In this document: one piece after another, positions 12,385 to 22,412 of the stretch
How the letters are laid out: every line of letters starts with the position of its first letter
Position numbering within the stretch: position 1 is the first letter of the stretch
Origin: Haliotis asinina
Lineage: Eukaryota; Mollusca; Gastropoda; Lepetellida; Haliotidae
Reading direction: 5' to 3'
Assembly (NCBI RefSeq): GCF_037392515.1
Contig: NC_090285.1
Span: forward strand, 7,508,501-7,572,500
Length of the DNA: 64,000 nucleotides
Notes under the pieces: model-generated
Seen by the model: the letters and a program-made list of their open reading frames with translations, nothing else
What the model was told of the DNA's origin: nothing
Database searches by the model: none
Translations under genes and position numbers: made by a program

Positions 12385-12578
12385 AAAATACCTTTTTCGA
12401 CCGAAAAGGAGCCCCAGTGAGATGGAAGATTCAGAACCTGGGGAAATCTAGATTTGTTCGTGAAGGTCTTTATCATTACGGACTGAAAGGCTGATAGAAA
12501 ATCTGTTGGGTTCTGTCTGGCTTCAGGGATTGTGAGGAAGACTTGTGCAGGGACTGTGAGGCAGACGAGGTATTGGTG
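12385..12578 (-). mobile_element. MITE-2 copy
   Basis: Reverse-strand landmarks AAAAGGAGCCCCAGTGAGAT, GAACCTGGGGAAATCTAGA and CAGGGACTGTGAGGCAGAC. The terminal motif is present twice (about 12527 and 12551), so the right end is partly duplicated. Confidence 0.65.
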
Positions 12579-12733
12579 TCTATTCTGCAATACGTAGACA
12601 CTGTCGGATGTTCCTGCCTACGTCAGTCATAGGTTCCACCGTCTGGTATGGTCACCACACGGACATTGTTTAGACTCTTGTATCCTCTACTCTGGTGGGT
12701 ATCTATGTATGTTACAGTCGAATTGTAAAGTCG

Positions 12734-13020
12734 GTCATTTCGTGAAGTGACTAAAAGTGTCAGCCATTTGGCGTCACTTTGTGTAACAAACCATTAGTAT
12801 ACTTCAGTCATTTCAGGAAATTTCACCTAATACTTTCACCACAATTTCAACATCACTTATTGCCACTAACAGTTTGTTTGACACTTGCTGTGTCCAGAGC
12901 AGCCATACCTCGAAAACCCCTATGCGCCACATATAGATGAAATGAAATTCATGAAGTGACTGAAGTATACTCATTGTTGACGTGAAATGGCTGACCGTCT
13001 TAGTCATTTCGAGAAATGAC
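12734..13020. mobile_element. Long-TIR MITE
   Basis: Arms 12734-12830 and about 12935-13020 are inverted copies over about 85-95 bp with scattered mismatches and small gaps. Shared blocks include GTCAGCCATTT and GTATACTTCAGTCA. The termini (GTCATTT and AAATGAC) pair. A non-coding core of about 100 bp lies between. No transposase is present, so non-autonomous. Confidence 0.75.
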
Positions 13021-13049
13021 TAATTTCACAAGCATGTGTGGACCTGGGG

Positions 13050-13155
13050 CACATTTCACAAAGCAACCGTTACTAAGGTCAACCTTAACTCCCACTCTTC
13101 AATATTCCACGAAGGTTATCTTAGTGACTTACGATCACCTCAGTGCTTTGAGACA
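13050..13155. mobile_element. Probable fold-back MITE
   Basis: CAAAGCAACCG and ACTAAGGTCAACCTT near 13058-13085 find inverted partners AAGGTTATCTTAGT and TGCTTTG near 13113-13151. The TTTCACAAAG terminus recurs at other fold-back elements in the window (31.83 kb, and a single end at about 30.76 kb). Confidence 0.5.
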
Positions 13156-13272
13156 GGAAGCCCTGAACACTGAATCGTAGAATGCAGCTTCCTGTGTGTT
13201 CACGGGAACAGTCTCAGGTGTTCCTGAACAGTGTCAGGTAGAAAATTATTATGTTTATCATTATGTGTTATC

Positions 13273-13372
13273 ATTAGTCTGTCGTACAGACCCTGAAGCA
13301 AATATATCCAAGAAAGCCCACGCAAGTCTAGAAAATGTGGCAAGTCTAGATTCCCTTAGCTTCTGAAAATGA
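13273..13372 (+). mobile_element. MITE-1, truncated
   Basis: Starts TAGTCTGTCGTACAGACCC and continues through AGAAAGCCCACGCAAGTCTA and GAAAATGTGGCAAGTCTAGA. The right half is missing; a 54-bp minisatellite begins 60 bp later. Confidence 0.8.
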
Positions 13373-13431
13373 ACGTTGGTCCTATAATTATGTAGTACTG
13401 GGTATATTATAGATACGTCCACGTATCTATA

Positions 13432-13863
13432 GTGAGTGAAATCCTTGTACCAGGGCATACCACAGATATGTCCATGGATGTGAATGTGAGTGAAATCCTT
13501 GTACCAGGGCATACCACAGATATGTCCATGGATGTGAATGTGAGTGAAATCCTTGTACCAGGACATACCACAGATATGTCCATGGATGTGAATGTGAGTG
13601 AAATCCTTGTACCAGGGCACACTACAGATATGTACACGGATGTGAATGTGAGTGAAATCCTGGTACCAGGACATACCACAGATATGTACACGGATGTGAA
13701 TGTGAGTGAAATCCTTGTACCAGGGCACACTACAGATATGTACACGGATGTGAATGTGAGTGAAATCCTGGTACCAGGACATACCACAGATATGTACACG
13801 GATGTGAATGTGAGTGAAATCCTTGTACCAGGGCATACTGCAGATATGTACACGGGTGTGATT
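13432..13863. repeat. 54-bp minisatellite, eight units
   Basis: Eight head-to-tail 54-bp units (GTGAGTGAAATCCTTGTACC, then CACAGATATG and GGATGTGAAT). Units fall into CCATGG and ACACGG subtypes, some alternating. Because 54 is a multiple of three and the unit lacks stops, three frames stay open on the two strands (18-residue periodic peptides). I regard these as artefacts since no frame is favoured and flanks are MITE sequence. Confidence 0.92.
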
Positions 13864-15660
13864 TTTGTCCGAGTTATAGAATATACAATATGAGGCTTGA
13901 GCACGTAGTTTTTGGTACTGAGCAGTGGTACTGAGCAGTGTTTCACTTTGTTTCACTTTATGACTGTTACAAAAACCGCGTTCGGGAGGCAGTCCTTGGC
14001 AGCGTTGGAGGCCAACAAAAACGCGCTTCAGAAGTGAGCTGTCGACTGCTGTTAAATGCCGTACCCTGTTTTCGTGCCGTGTCCCAAGTTGACGTACTTG
14101 CACAATAGTCTTGATTAGCAATTGATTCTATGCGTAACCAAGTGCAGTTGTCAGAAAGATTCCACTGACAACCTTTGACAAGAAAGACCAACGGCAGTAC
14201 CTGTGAAGTTGCCCTGTAGCAATGTACGTGTCTGTTCTCCCACTAACGTTGCCGACCGCGGAATTGAGTCTCCTGCTGTGACCGAGTCTCTTACAACCAC
14301 CAGATAGTGTTTCAAGATAGATCGGCTGGGTTAGCGCGAACATTCCAACTAGCTACACAAACAAACATCTCGCTCGTCTGCCGAAAGAAGCGGGGCTGAC
14401 TATTATCAGAATGCTGTTCTCTTTGCACCCCTACCAGCAATCCCGTCTCGAAGTACCAATTCACCTCTCCTCTTGTCAATCCCATCAACCCACCCCAAAA
14501 CACCCAGTCCTCCAAATCATCCCTGCTTGATAATTAGATAAATATTTATGTATGCTCCCTACATTTTACTGGTATACCAGCTGACACGTTCGTAACTACT
14601 CTTGTCATTCCGACAAGACTTGTAGGTCAAGCAAAGAGGCGAATAGCTACGAATGCCAGCTTACTGCACATAGATGTCCCTTTGTAAGCGGGAGCCGATT
14701 GCTGTGTAGTTCATCTGTCACAATTTTGTCGGTGCCAGTTTAGACATTTTTGGTTTCGAGAGTTATTGTCACTGTCACGTTCTGTTTCCATAGGAACCAG
14801 GATGTAAGGATGATTTGCTGATCTCTAGGTTCTCTTATGTAATTTCTTAAAACGGTCGGCGAGATTGGCTCGTAGGTGCAGACAATGGATGGTCCGACAC
14901 ACTGTGCATTACTTGTATATGTATACAAGGTGTCTGGAAAATCTGCTGCGTCTGGAACAAAGAAAAAATACCATATATCAACACAGACATACGAACAATA
15001 TACGGGCGGTTACCATGTTTGGCGCACCACTACCTGTATCTGCCTTTTAAACAAGACTCACTTTGGTGGTAGTGTGACGACCTATGTTATGTGAGCTATT
15101 TAACCTTTAGGTTATGGCAGAAATTATGGGTATTGTGAAAGTAGACAATCTTCGGGACGATTTATCGCATCTTGCTAAGACTAGGGGTCGCAACTACCCA
15201 TAGTGGATTTTAGTGAAAACACCCATGCTTCTTTGTACACAACACAGTAATAAAGCAGTCGGCAACCATAGACACAGCTTGGCCGTGGTCACTGAAATTT
15301 ACAATCAGAATGTCTTCGGGCACTTAAGTTACTGCTCGTAACAAACCCGGGACCAGCCGGAGAGTCCATTTCGTAGGTTACGAAAAGATGCAAATGGTGA
15401 CGAGTATGATATCTGGAGTTATTTGGTCAGGTTTTGTCTGGAAGCTTCAGCTGGTGGTAATTTAACCAAGGTCAAACACTTGGTTGACCAGCGATCAATT
15501 TGGCAGACTAGTGACCAGGGGCGGCATTACAATGACCGATGTGAAAAGAGAGGATCATTAAGACACCAGTGGTTCCTGGAAAGGTTTTCAGGAGGCGCTT
15601 GACCCTGCAGTCCTGGTCATTAACGGGCACTTAAATAACCATTTGCCGTTGACATATATC
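13864..15660. other. Unassigned sequence
   Basis: No gene found. The segment at about 14582-14622 resembles the duplicated block at 35315-35392 (CGTAACTACTCTTGTCATTC). Open frames on both strands at 14.1-15.1 kb lack domains. Confidence 0.35.
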
Positions 15661-15670
15661 ATGGCAGCTG

Positions 15671-15681
15671 CAAGATGGCGG
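15671..15681 (+). promoter_or_regulatory. YY1-type motif CAAGATGGCGG
   Basis: An exact match to the CAAGATGGCGG core that in animals often marks transcription or translation starts. Only very short reading frames follow, so this may be chance. Confidence 0.2.
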
Positions 15682-15692
15682 ATTTGTCAACA

Positions 15693-15725
15693 TGAACGTC
15701 AAGAAACGCCAAATATTGACGTTCA
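15693..15725. repeat. Short hairpin
   Basis: TGAACGTCAA at 15693-15702 and TTGACGTTCA at 15716-15725 are perfect complements with a 13-nt spacer. Confidence 0.6.
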
Positions 15726-16480
15726 GTGTGAATGGCGTTGAAATTTGAATCACATGGTCACTGGTACTTCTACCGAAGGTGAATTTATTTGTGCGGTGAG
15801 GGGCAATATGCTTATCGGTGATTCAGTGCCAGAGTGTGAATCATGTTGCGTTTGAATCTCAATCCGCCAAGGCACTTCACACATTTGAGAAGAGAAAAAC
15901 AACAAACAAACCTTTACATATGCATTTGAAGGACATTTGAAAATGCCCGCGGATGGCAGGTGATATATTACTTTTGGGGATTGTTTTCGTGGAGGATTGT
16001 CTCCCTTAGTCATAGATAGGCAATGTGCCAGCCGGAACCAGCTATTGATAAGTCTGGCAAAGCGGAAAGAAAATGTGTGTTTACTATGGAAAAATACAAG
16101 TGGGACTTTTTTCAGAAACATGCACCAGATTCTTTTATTGTTGGTAATGCGCAGTACAGCGGACTTAGCACGGTGCCTTGAAAGCCCAGTACACGGTTAT
16201 GCCATTGGTTGTTTACCAATATGGGAATGCACCAATGTCCTGATTCCTTTACAACATCCAGCTTCTGCAACACCGCTCATATACACCCCCAATGAGACAC
16301 ATAATCTGTTGTACAGTGACAGGAATGTAGCTAATGGGTACATTTCCTGTTCCTATATATATATAGCTGTGATATTGTAATATTAGGATGTTTTGCAGAG
16401 GACCAACTCTGACCCGGATCTTAACTGGGCGATAGATATAGATGTGTTATGAAAAAAAGAAAGTTGTTACGGTATATCGT
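15726..16480. other. Unassigned sequence
   Basis: Open frames at 15750-16121 (-) and 15997-16380 (+) overlap and have no recognisable domain. Nothing identified. Confidence 0.35.
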
Positions 16481-16481
16481 T

Positions 16482-16507
16482 CGTATGTGCACTGACAAGC
16501 ACATACG
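16482..16507. repeat. Short hairpin
   Basis: CGTATGTGC and GCACATACG (9 bp each) with an 8-nt loop. No U-tract or gene association. Confidence 0.5.
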
Positions 16508-16768
16508 TGAACATCCGGGTTAGCATTGATCTTTGTGGTTTGGGGTTCAGTGAGGGGGTTGCCTAGATTGATGTTCATGCTATCAATCACTTGATAGTCT
16601 GAACCATACACGTTTATTTGCACTTGCAGCTGTCGATTCTCTTTTACATCAATGAAATGTTTCGACGTAACGTTGTCTGAAATGTTAAAATTGATGCGGA
16701 AGAAGATGAATATCACGAGTTCTTACCCACATACATTTAGTACAGCGAAAAGTCAGGTAAAGTCAGTA

Positions 16769-16966
16769 TGAGTCTGTCCCATAGTCCCTGAACCGCATTA
16801 TTTTCCCTTCCGCCCAGCCCCTTGGGTAACGCTAAAGCCCCGAGTGAAGCAAGTTTAGGTTTCCTGAGGTTCAGAATTTCCCATCTGACTGGGTCTCCTT
16901 TCAAATTAAATGGGTTTATTTGTTTCTCTAAAGATAATGTATATTCAAGCAGTAAGCGTTAATCTA
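16769..16966 (+). mobile_element. MITE-2 unit
   Basis: Left end GTCTGTCCCATAGTCCCTGA; right end ATTCAAGCAGTAAGCGTTAA. Interior carries TAACGCTAAAGCCCCGAGTG and CTCCTTTCAAATTAAATGGG. The inverted ends share AGTCCCTGAA. Confidence 0.85.
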
Positions 16967-16975
16967 AGTCAGGAC

Positions 16976-17163
16976 TAGTCTGTCTCACAGTCCCTGAACC
17001 ACAATATTTCCCTAGCCCTCACTGCAGTGCTAAGGCCCAAAATGAAACAAGTCTAGATCCCCTCAGCTGAATTTCCCATCTGACAGGGGTTCCTTTTCAA
17101 ATTAAGTAGGTTTCTGTGTTGCCATGAAAACTATATATATTCAGATATCTAATCGTTAGTCTA
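16976..17163 (+). mobile_element. MITE-2 unit
   Basis: Left end TAGTCTGTCTCACAGTCCCT; right end TATATTCAG-ATATCTAATCGTTAGTCTA. Head-to-tail with the preceding unit, 9 bp apart. Confidence 0.85.
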
Positions 17164-17164
17164 A

Positions 17165-17447
17165 CAGCCAGGACGTATGCCGTAAATAGTACACAGAGTA
17201 CGGAGTTAAGCAACAAGTAAAATGTAGCTGATGACAACACTAGACTATATAACTGCATAATCAGAGACGATTCATCTCAACATGCTACTTTGTATGTACT
17301 CGTATGTACATCAAGTACACGCACGTCTCTGATCAGTGTGTGCTTTAAGTAACCTGGCTGGTAGGCAATCAAAACAGTAACCTTTCCATATTATCATTTA
17401 TGTAATACAGGTGCCATAATGTTAAACATACTACAACGGGGACAGAA
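17165..17447. other. Unassigned sequence
   Basis: Nothing identified. Confidence 0.35.
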
Positions 17448-17449
17448 AG

Positions 17450-17620
17450 AGTGAGTGAGTTGATTTTACGCCACTTTTGCAATAGTCCAGCAAATATTCC
17501 AGCAATATCACGGCGGGAGATACCAGAAATGGGCTTTACGCATTGTATCCATGTGGGACATCGAACCCGGGCCTTCAGCGTGATGAGCGGACGCTTCCAC
17601 CACTGAGCTACCCCACAGCT
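17450..17620 (-). mobile_element. SINE-A, near full length
   Basis: Reads GTGAGTGAGT tail, TTTTACGCCACTTTTGCAAT, TATTCCAGCAATATCACGGC, GGGCTTTACGCATTGTATCC, ATCGAACCCGGGCC (B-box complement) and CCACTGAGCTACCCCAC (A-box complement). An extra CCAGCAAATATT repeats the core, a small internal duplication. Confidence 0.9.
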
Positions 17621-17824
17621 AGAGCCAAACCTTTATGCAGCACGGTAACTTTCGTTACTAGGTAGACATGGTTGAGGATGGATATGAGAACCAAAAATGA
17701 TTTATTCATTAAATAACCTACTAAATTAAGTTACTATTTTTCTGTCTTGAATAAATGACCAAATAGTAATATTATATGACCCCTGCTTGAATGCACATCA
17801 AGTCACTTTGCCGGTGTCGTTTTT

Positions 17825-18290
17825 AATTCTTACATTTTTCAATACTGTACATGTTAATATATTGCACCAAAACAAATCACATCGCGTTGACATCGCGAAA
17901 GAACATTCTTACATTTGTCAATACTGTACATGTTAATATATTGCACCAAAACAAATCACATCGCGTTGACATCGCGAAAGAACATTCTTACATTTGTCAA
18001 TACTGTACATGTTAATATATTGCACCAAAACAAATCACATCGCGTTGACATCGCGAAAGAACATTCTTACATTTGTCAATACTGTACATGTTAATATATT
18101 GCACCAAAACAAATCACATCGCGTTGACATCGCGAAAGAACATTCTTAAATTTGTCAATACTGTTCATGTTAATATATTGCATCAAAACAAATCACATCG
18201 CGTTGACATCGCGAAAGAACATTCTTAAATTTGTCAATACTGTTCATGTTAATATATTGCACCAAAACAAATCACATCGCGTTGACATCG
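17825..18290. repeat. 79-bp tandem array, six units
   Basis: Units start at 17825 (diverged first copy), 17904, 17983, 18062, 18141 and 18220, exactly 79 bp apart. The middle units are identical or differ by one to three bases. Each contains CATCGCGTTGACATCGCGAA, with two TCGCG blocks around TTGACA. High homogeneity indicates recent expansion. Confidence 0.95.
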
Positions 18291-19060
18291 TTTCCGCTCA
18301 GTACGTTCCAATTTCGTCGATGTGGTTCTTGAGTAACTTTATCACATCACACATGCAAACAAGTAGTTTTAATATCCTGTGTATCAATCCCTCTTTGCCG
18401 CTAACTCTAGTGTGTTAAAGACACCTGATATATCCCTGTAACAAGCCAGCTCTCGACCCTCGAGCCCGCCTGCCATACTGCAATTTGCGCAGTTAAGATG
18501 GATGCACAGACCGTTGGCACGTTTTCAACATGGCCAACGAAGCAGCTTATGAGAAGAGTAAATATTGTTGTTTACAACGTTATAATCTCCTGTAAATGCA
18601 GACTTAATACTCGGCACGCTTTGATGGACCAATGGGTGTGGAAACTTGTGTGTCAGATATCAAGGTTCACAGATCGCCTCTTCACTGAGGATTACATACA
18701 TAGGTAATTTGAAAATCGTTACGTACAGAATTCGTGTCGGTTGTGAGGATGGGAATCGTGGCTTTTGATGCAGGTGTATTCAGTGTTGCTGATAACGAAC
18801 ACAAATAAACAAACTGTAATCCAGAACCTCGAGACTTTAGCCATTTTCCTGCACTAAAGCCAATTTCCGCCACACAGACTCGGTTAACAGCGCAAAACAC
18901 AGCTCGTTAAACAATTTGTTGGGTAAAAATCTTATTAAATGCTTCGGGCGATAGCTGAGTGTAACACATCACCGTTGAAAGGTGCGTTGTATGCTGCAGG
19001 TTTCCTGTGTCACCTGCCTTCTGCACTGTCTAACCCGTGAAGGTCCGTGTTAGAATAGAC
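18291..19060. other. Unassigned sequence
   Basis: An ATG at 18498 in good context (AAGATGG) opens a 69-codon frame that could end at a GTAAAT donor. There is no homology or partner exon, so not called a gene. Confidence 0.35.
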
Positions 19061-19061
19061 C

Positions 19062-19288
19062 TTCAGCAACCCATGTTTGCCATAAACGGTAACTATACTT
19101 GTCGTAAGCGGCGACTAATGGGATTGGGTGGTCAGGCTCGCTGACTTGGTTGACGCATGTCATCGGTTCCCAATTGCGCAGATCGATGCTCATGCTGATG
19201 ATCACTGGATTGTCCGGTCGACTCGATTATTTACAAACCGCCGCCATATAGCTAGAATATTACGTAAAGCTAACCTCACTCACTGACT
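19062..19288 (+). mobile_element. SINE-B, near full length
   Basis: Head AACCCATGTTTGCC, CTTGTCGTAAGCGGCGACTA, GGGTGGTCAGGCTCGCTGAC, ATGTCATCGGTTCCCAATTG (possible B box), then GATGCTCATGCTGATGATCA, GGATTGTCCGGTCGACTCGA, CGCCGCCATATAGCTAGAAT and a CTCACTCACTGAC tail. Same 3' end as SINE-A. Confidence 0.88.
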
Positions 19289-19489
19289 CTGCACTGTCTA
19301 ATGTCTCCCTGCATATACCGAGGAGACGATCTTGTATCCGCTTGGCTGAGATGCTATCATGGTATGTTGTACCATCAAAGTTGCACACTGCTGTGGTTAA
19401 ATACACCTTGGGTGTTTGTAATGAGGGGGTAAATGTATCGTTTCTCCGTACTATATCGTTTTAATACTGGTATTTCTCATATACGATAC

Positions 19490-19668
19490 AGGTGCTTGGG
19501 TAAGCTGGTGTTTAAAGCGTTCGTCACGCTCAATTCCCGGGTTTGATTCCCCCAGGGGTACAAAAAGCTCATTTCTGGTGTCCAACGCTGTGATATTGCT
19601 GGAACATCGAGCGGTTATACTGACATTTTGTATAAAAGGCGTAAACCTAAACTGATTTACTGACTCTA
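19490..19668 (+). mobile_element. SINE-A, diverged
   Basis: Contains AAAGCGTTCGTCACGCTCAA, CCCGGGTTTGATTCCCCCAG (B box), AGCTCATTTCTGGTGTCC, TGTGATATTGCTGGAACATC and GGCGTAAACCTAAACTGA. The A box is degraded. The 3' part carries TTATACTGACATTTTGTA, which recurs near 21512. Confidence 0.75.
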
Positions 19669-19794
19669 ATGTGATAAGAGTATTACAATACCAGTCGTAG
19701 TACCATTAAGGGTGGAGTGGTGGGCATGAAATTAAGGTATTCCCTCGTCAAACCTAGCGAGGGGTTAGGTTTGATTCTCATATGTGTGATAGAG

Positions 19795-19934
19795 GATACT
19801 AAACGACCTTCCGTGTAATACCATTTTTATTAAACGAGTTAATGATTTGGTATCAAACGAGCGAAAGCGAGTTTGATACTAAATCTTTGACGAGTTTAAT
19901 GAAAATGGTATTTCACGGAAGCGAGTTTAGTATT
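19795..19934. repeat. Long imperfect hairpin
   Basis: Two arms of about 68 bp meet at a GCGAAAGC loop at about 19861-19868. The outer ends GATACTAAACG and TTTAGTATTC pair, as do CCGTGTAATACCATTTTTAT and its inverted partner. About ten mismatches over the arms. Probably a fold-back transposon or the palindromic end of a larger element. Confidence 0.8.
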
Positions 19935-19935
19935 C

Positions 19936-20170
19936 TGTTTATTACTCGCCAACATAAATTGACAGAAGCTACGGCGAAATTGACTACAGTGTGAGGACTC
20001 TCAGCTTTCAAGTCAAGCAAGGTCTAGTAAAATCGCGACTCAACATTAGCATTGTGACGTCACAACTTTGAACCATTTTGACGTCATACGTCAAGCGGTA
20101 TTACACTAGTGTAATATTGAAGTGAAAATATTACACTGCTGTATCTTCAACGGGCGAGTAATAAAAGCAG
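19936..20170. mobile_element. MITE with TTATTACTCGCC ends
   Basis: Left end CTGTTTATTACTCGCC (19936-19951) pairs with the right end GGGCGAGTAATAAAAGCAG (about 20152-20170). The interior has two TGACGTCA-like sites and a palindromic AATATTACAC / GTGTAATATT set. It directly abuts the hairpin 19795-19934, so both may be one element. Confidence 0.6.
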
Positions 20171-20234
20171 GTATCTGGTGTTCATGAAGTATTATTGCTG
20201 GTAGATAAGGTACAGCGCAGAACACAGTGTACCA

Positions 20235-20490
20235 GAGTGAGTGAGTGAGTGACGAGCCGAGTTAGGTTTACGCCGCACTCATCACTATTCCGGTTTTTGA
20301 CAGCGATCTGTTAATAATCGAGGCTGGATCAGATAATCCAGTGATCAACAGCATGAACCTCGTTCTACGCAGATGGGACAGGCTGACATGTGTTAACCAA
20401 ATCACCGGGCCCTGACCACCCGATTATGTTACCTGTACGGCAAGCATGGGTTGCTGAAGATCAGTTCTGACCTGGATCTTTATGGGTTCG
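20235..20490 (-). mobile_element. SINE-B, near full length
   Basis: GTGAGTGAGTG tail, TTTACGCCGCACTCATCACT, TTAATAATCGAGGCTGGATC, CCAGTGATCAACAGCATGAA, CTGACATGTGTTAACCAAAT, CCTGACCACCCGATTATGTT, GGCAAGCATGGGTTGCTGAA. Complete but diverged. Confidence 0.85.
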
Positions 20491-20578
20491 AGATTCTAGA
20501 ACGATGATGGAGTCAATGTATTGCTTGCATAACGATATTCTTCACTAAATTCAAATTATAATATTTACAAAATAAAAC

Positions 20579-20674
20579 CTGAGTGAGTGAGTTTAGTTTC
20601 ACGCCACTTTCAGTAACATTCCAGCAACATCACGGTGGGGGACACCCGAAATTGGCTTCACACATTGTATCCAA
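20579..20674 (-). mobile_element. SINE-A 3' part
   Basis: GAGTGAGTGAGTTTAGTTTC, ATTCCAGCAACATCACGGTG and GGCTTCACACATTGTATCC; the tRNA-like head is absent. A MITE-1 copy starts 24 bp downstream. Confidence 0.8.
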
Positions 20675-20697
20675 AATGAAATCTGATGTATGTATAC

Positions 20698-20911
20698 TAG
20701 TCTGTCGTACAGACTCGGAAGTAAATATATCAAAGAAAGCCCATGCAAGTCTAGAAAATGTGGCAAGTCTAGATTCCCATTACTTCTGAAAATGAAGAAA
20801 GTCCCAGGGCTCTATTTCATTACGTTATTTTTTTTCACTATGAACTTTTTTCAGTAAAATGTTTTTCAGAATGCTCATTTTAAAGACTAGTTGTTAGTCT
20901 GTATGTATACT
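20698..20911 (+). mobile_element. MITE-1, full length
   Basis: Left end TAGTCTGTCGTACAGACTCG; right end GACTAGTTGTTAGTCTGT. Inverted ends are imperfect. Interior GAAAATGTGGCAAGTCTAGA and AAAGTCCCAGGGCTC. No coding capacity. Confidence 0.88.
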
Positions 20912-21748
20912 AATTTAGCAGGAAATGTTTTAAGAAAGTTTCTTTAGTTATAAGTAATCCCATCCGTTCATTTTATGTTATATTTTGTAATTTTGCAACA
21001 TTAAACATTGATATGATCTCATAATGTTGTCGAAACGCGACATTAATGACAATTAGCATAGTATCTAATCTAACAATTAGCATAATAAGCACTCAAAAAA
21101 TGTTAAAAGTCACTTCTTTAACTTACTATGTTTAATCTGTCATGCCATGTCAGATTAGGTAAGTACATGTAATAAGAAAGAATCGTGTGTTCTTATGAAA
21201 CCTATTTTCTTAATAATGTATCTCTACCGCTGTCTGAGCGGGAATCACAGCGGCTCTGTGTAAACGTCTGGGAGACAGCCGAGCTCACCCTTGTTTTAGA
21301 TTAGACCTGGTTGTAGGGTCAGAAAGATACTATGTGCCGACAGTCTGCAACGCTGACGCGAGCGGCACGTGAGGAGATTCGCTTCCAGTGTTGTCGTCAG
21401 CTGTCAGTGGCAGTAGTAGCAGACGACATTGTCTGTCAAAATAGTGTCAGACGACCGTTATAACAGTGCTTATACAAGCGTTGTTTGGTTGAAACTCATC
21501 TCAAATGTGGAGTTATACTGACATTTTGTACAGAAGGACACCGTTTGGCTGCCGCACGACTTCTCTCAACAGGTAACACAGCAGAACGCAGTAGATAGCA
21601 ACTGTAATTTCAGGTAGAGTCTTGTTTCAGGATTGAATACGTCTCTCTGGCTCGGTTAAGCAGCTGGTTCAGATTGATTGATAAGGATTCAATATGTGGC
21701 AGGTTTAGTTGCGTGTTGGTTTCACAAGTGGTGTGGATTACTGTTCAG
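20912..21748. other. Possible upstream exon or leader region
   Basis: 21200-21572 has higher GC than its surroundings and ends at a CAG/GTAACA donor (GT at 21573). A 44-codon frame starts with ATG at about 21331. This could be a leader exon for the candidate at 21749 or for the 28-kb gene, but nothing ties them together. Confidence 0.2.
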
Positions 21749-21965
21749 CCGAACCGGTGCACGCAATACGACAACATGTTCGGCAACGTCGACAGGCATG
21801 CGACCGATAGCACTGGGATTTAGCCAAGCTAATTACGAGGCTGCACTGAGGGTTCATTACGACGCACTATTGTACAGTTGCTCGCAAGCTCCTTATTCTG
21901 AGGTCAGAGATATGATCGAATCAAGTGTGCTTCATGTAGAGCATCAAGCATTAAACCAGGCTATG
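21749..21965 (+). CDS. Candidate internal exon, atlastin/GBP-like helical segment
   Basis: Seen: an open frame bounded by a plausible acceptor (TTACTGTTCAG, exon from 21749) and a strong donor (ATG/GTAAGG, exon end 21965, phase 0), encoding about 72 residues. The second half reads as amphipathic helix with the spaced pattern Tyr-x6-Cys-x3-Pro-Tyr, then LHVEHQALNQAM. Known: the middle helical domain of atlastin and guanylate-binding GTPases has a similar Tyr-x7-Cys-x4-Pro-aromatic pattern followed by Leu-x3-His-x-Ala-Leu. Inference: this may be one exon of such a GTPase. Spacings differ by a few residues, no G-domain motif is seen, and no adjacent exon continuing the helix was found within the next kilobase. 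There is no local ATG at the exon start, as expected for an internal exon. It could be a decayed copy or a chance frame. Confidence 0.3.
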
Positions 21966-22412
21966 GTAAGGGGACATACAATCTTAGCTCTCATGAATGT
22001 ATGACTGTATAGAGAGACCATCTATTATATGGTCTCGACTATATATGGAAATAATTCAACCATAAGGCGTTACGTGGGCCGGATAAAATTCATGGTTATT
22101 CTTCACTTTACAGAGCATACTGCATGTCAACTATAAAGACGATATATTTCGGGAGTTCACTTTTAGGTCCGTTTTTCAAGCATTTCACAGGGATACGTTC
22201 ATCAATGGAGTCAACTGATAGGGTAATCCCGTGTTGAAATATATGTTATATCTGCGCACAGATGTGGAAGTGGTCCAAGATTTTTGTATTTCTTTAAAGT
22301 AGACTTTGAGTTATTGGGGTCGCCATGACCTTGAACATGCATGCATGTCCAACCCTTCTTTCTTGGTCTCTCAGATAAATACCTATACCATTAACGCGGC
22401 ATGGCTATGCCT
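21966..22412. other. Unassigned sequence
   Basis: Nothing identified. An intron if the preceding exon is real. Confidence 0.3.

Larger units (their letters stand above)
16615..17164 (+). mobile_element. Composite repeat with MITE-2 dimer, copy 1
   Basis: A left part of about 150 bp (16615-16768; landmarks CTTTTACAT, AATGAAA-GTTTCGACG, GAGTTCTTACCCACA, AGTACAGCGAAAAGTCAGG) is followed by two MITE-2 units in the same orientation. The same three-part order is found at 31058-31616, so the whole block of about 550 bp behaves as one dispersed repeat. No protein-coding potential. Confidence 0.75.

Noticed and set aside
13261..14121. Long minus-strand frame (286 codons) and companion frames over the same segment
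   Set aside because: They run through a stop-free 54-bp minisatellite and the flanking MITE-1; open in several registers at once with no favoured frame.
18498..18707. 69-codon frame with good start context
   Set aside because: No homology, overlapping alternative ATG in another frame, no supporting exon.
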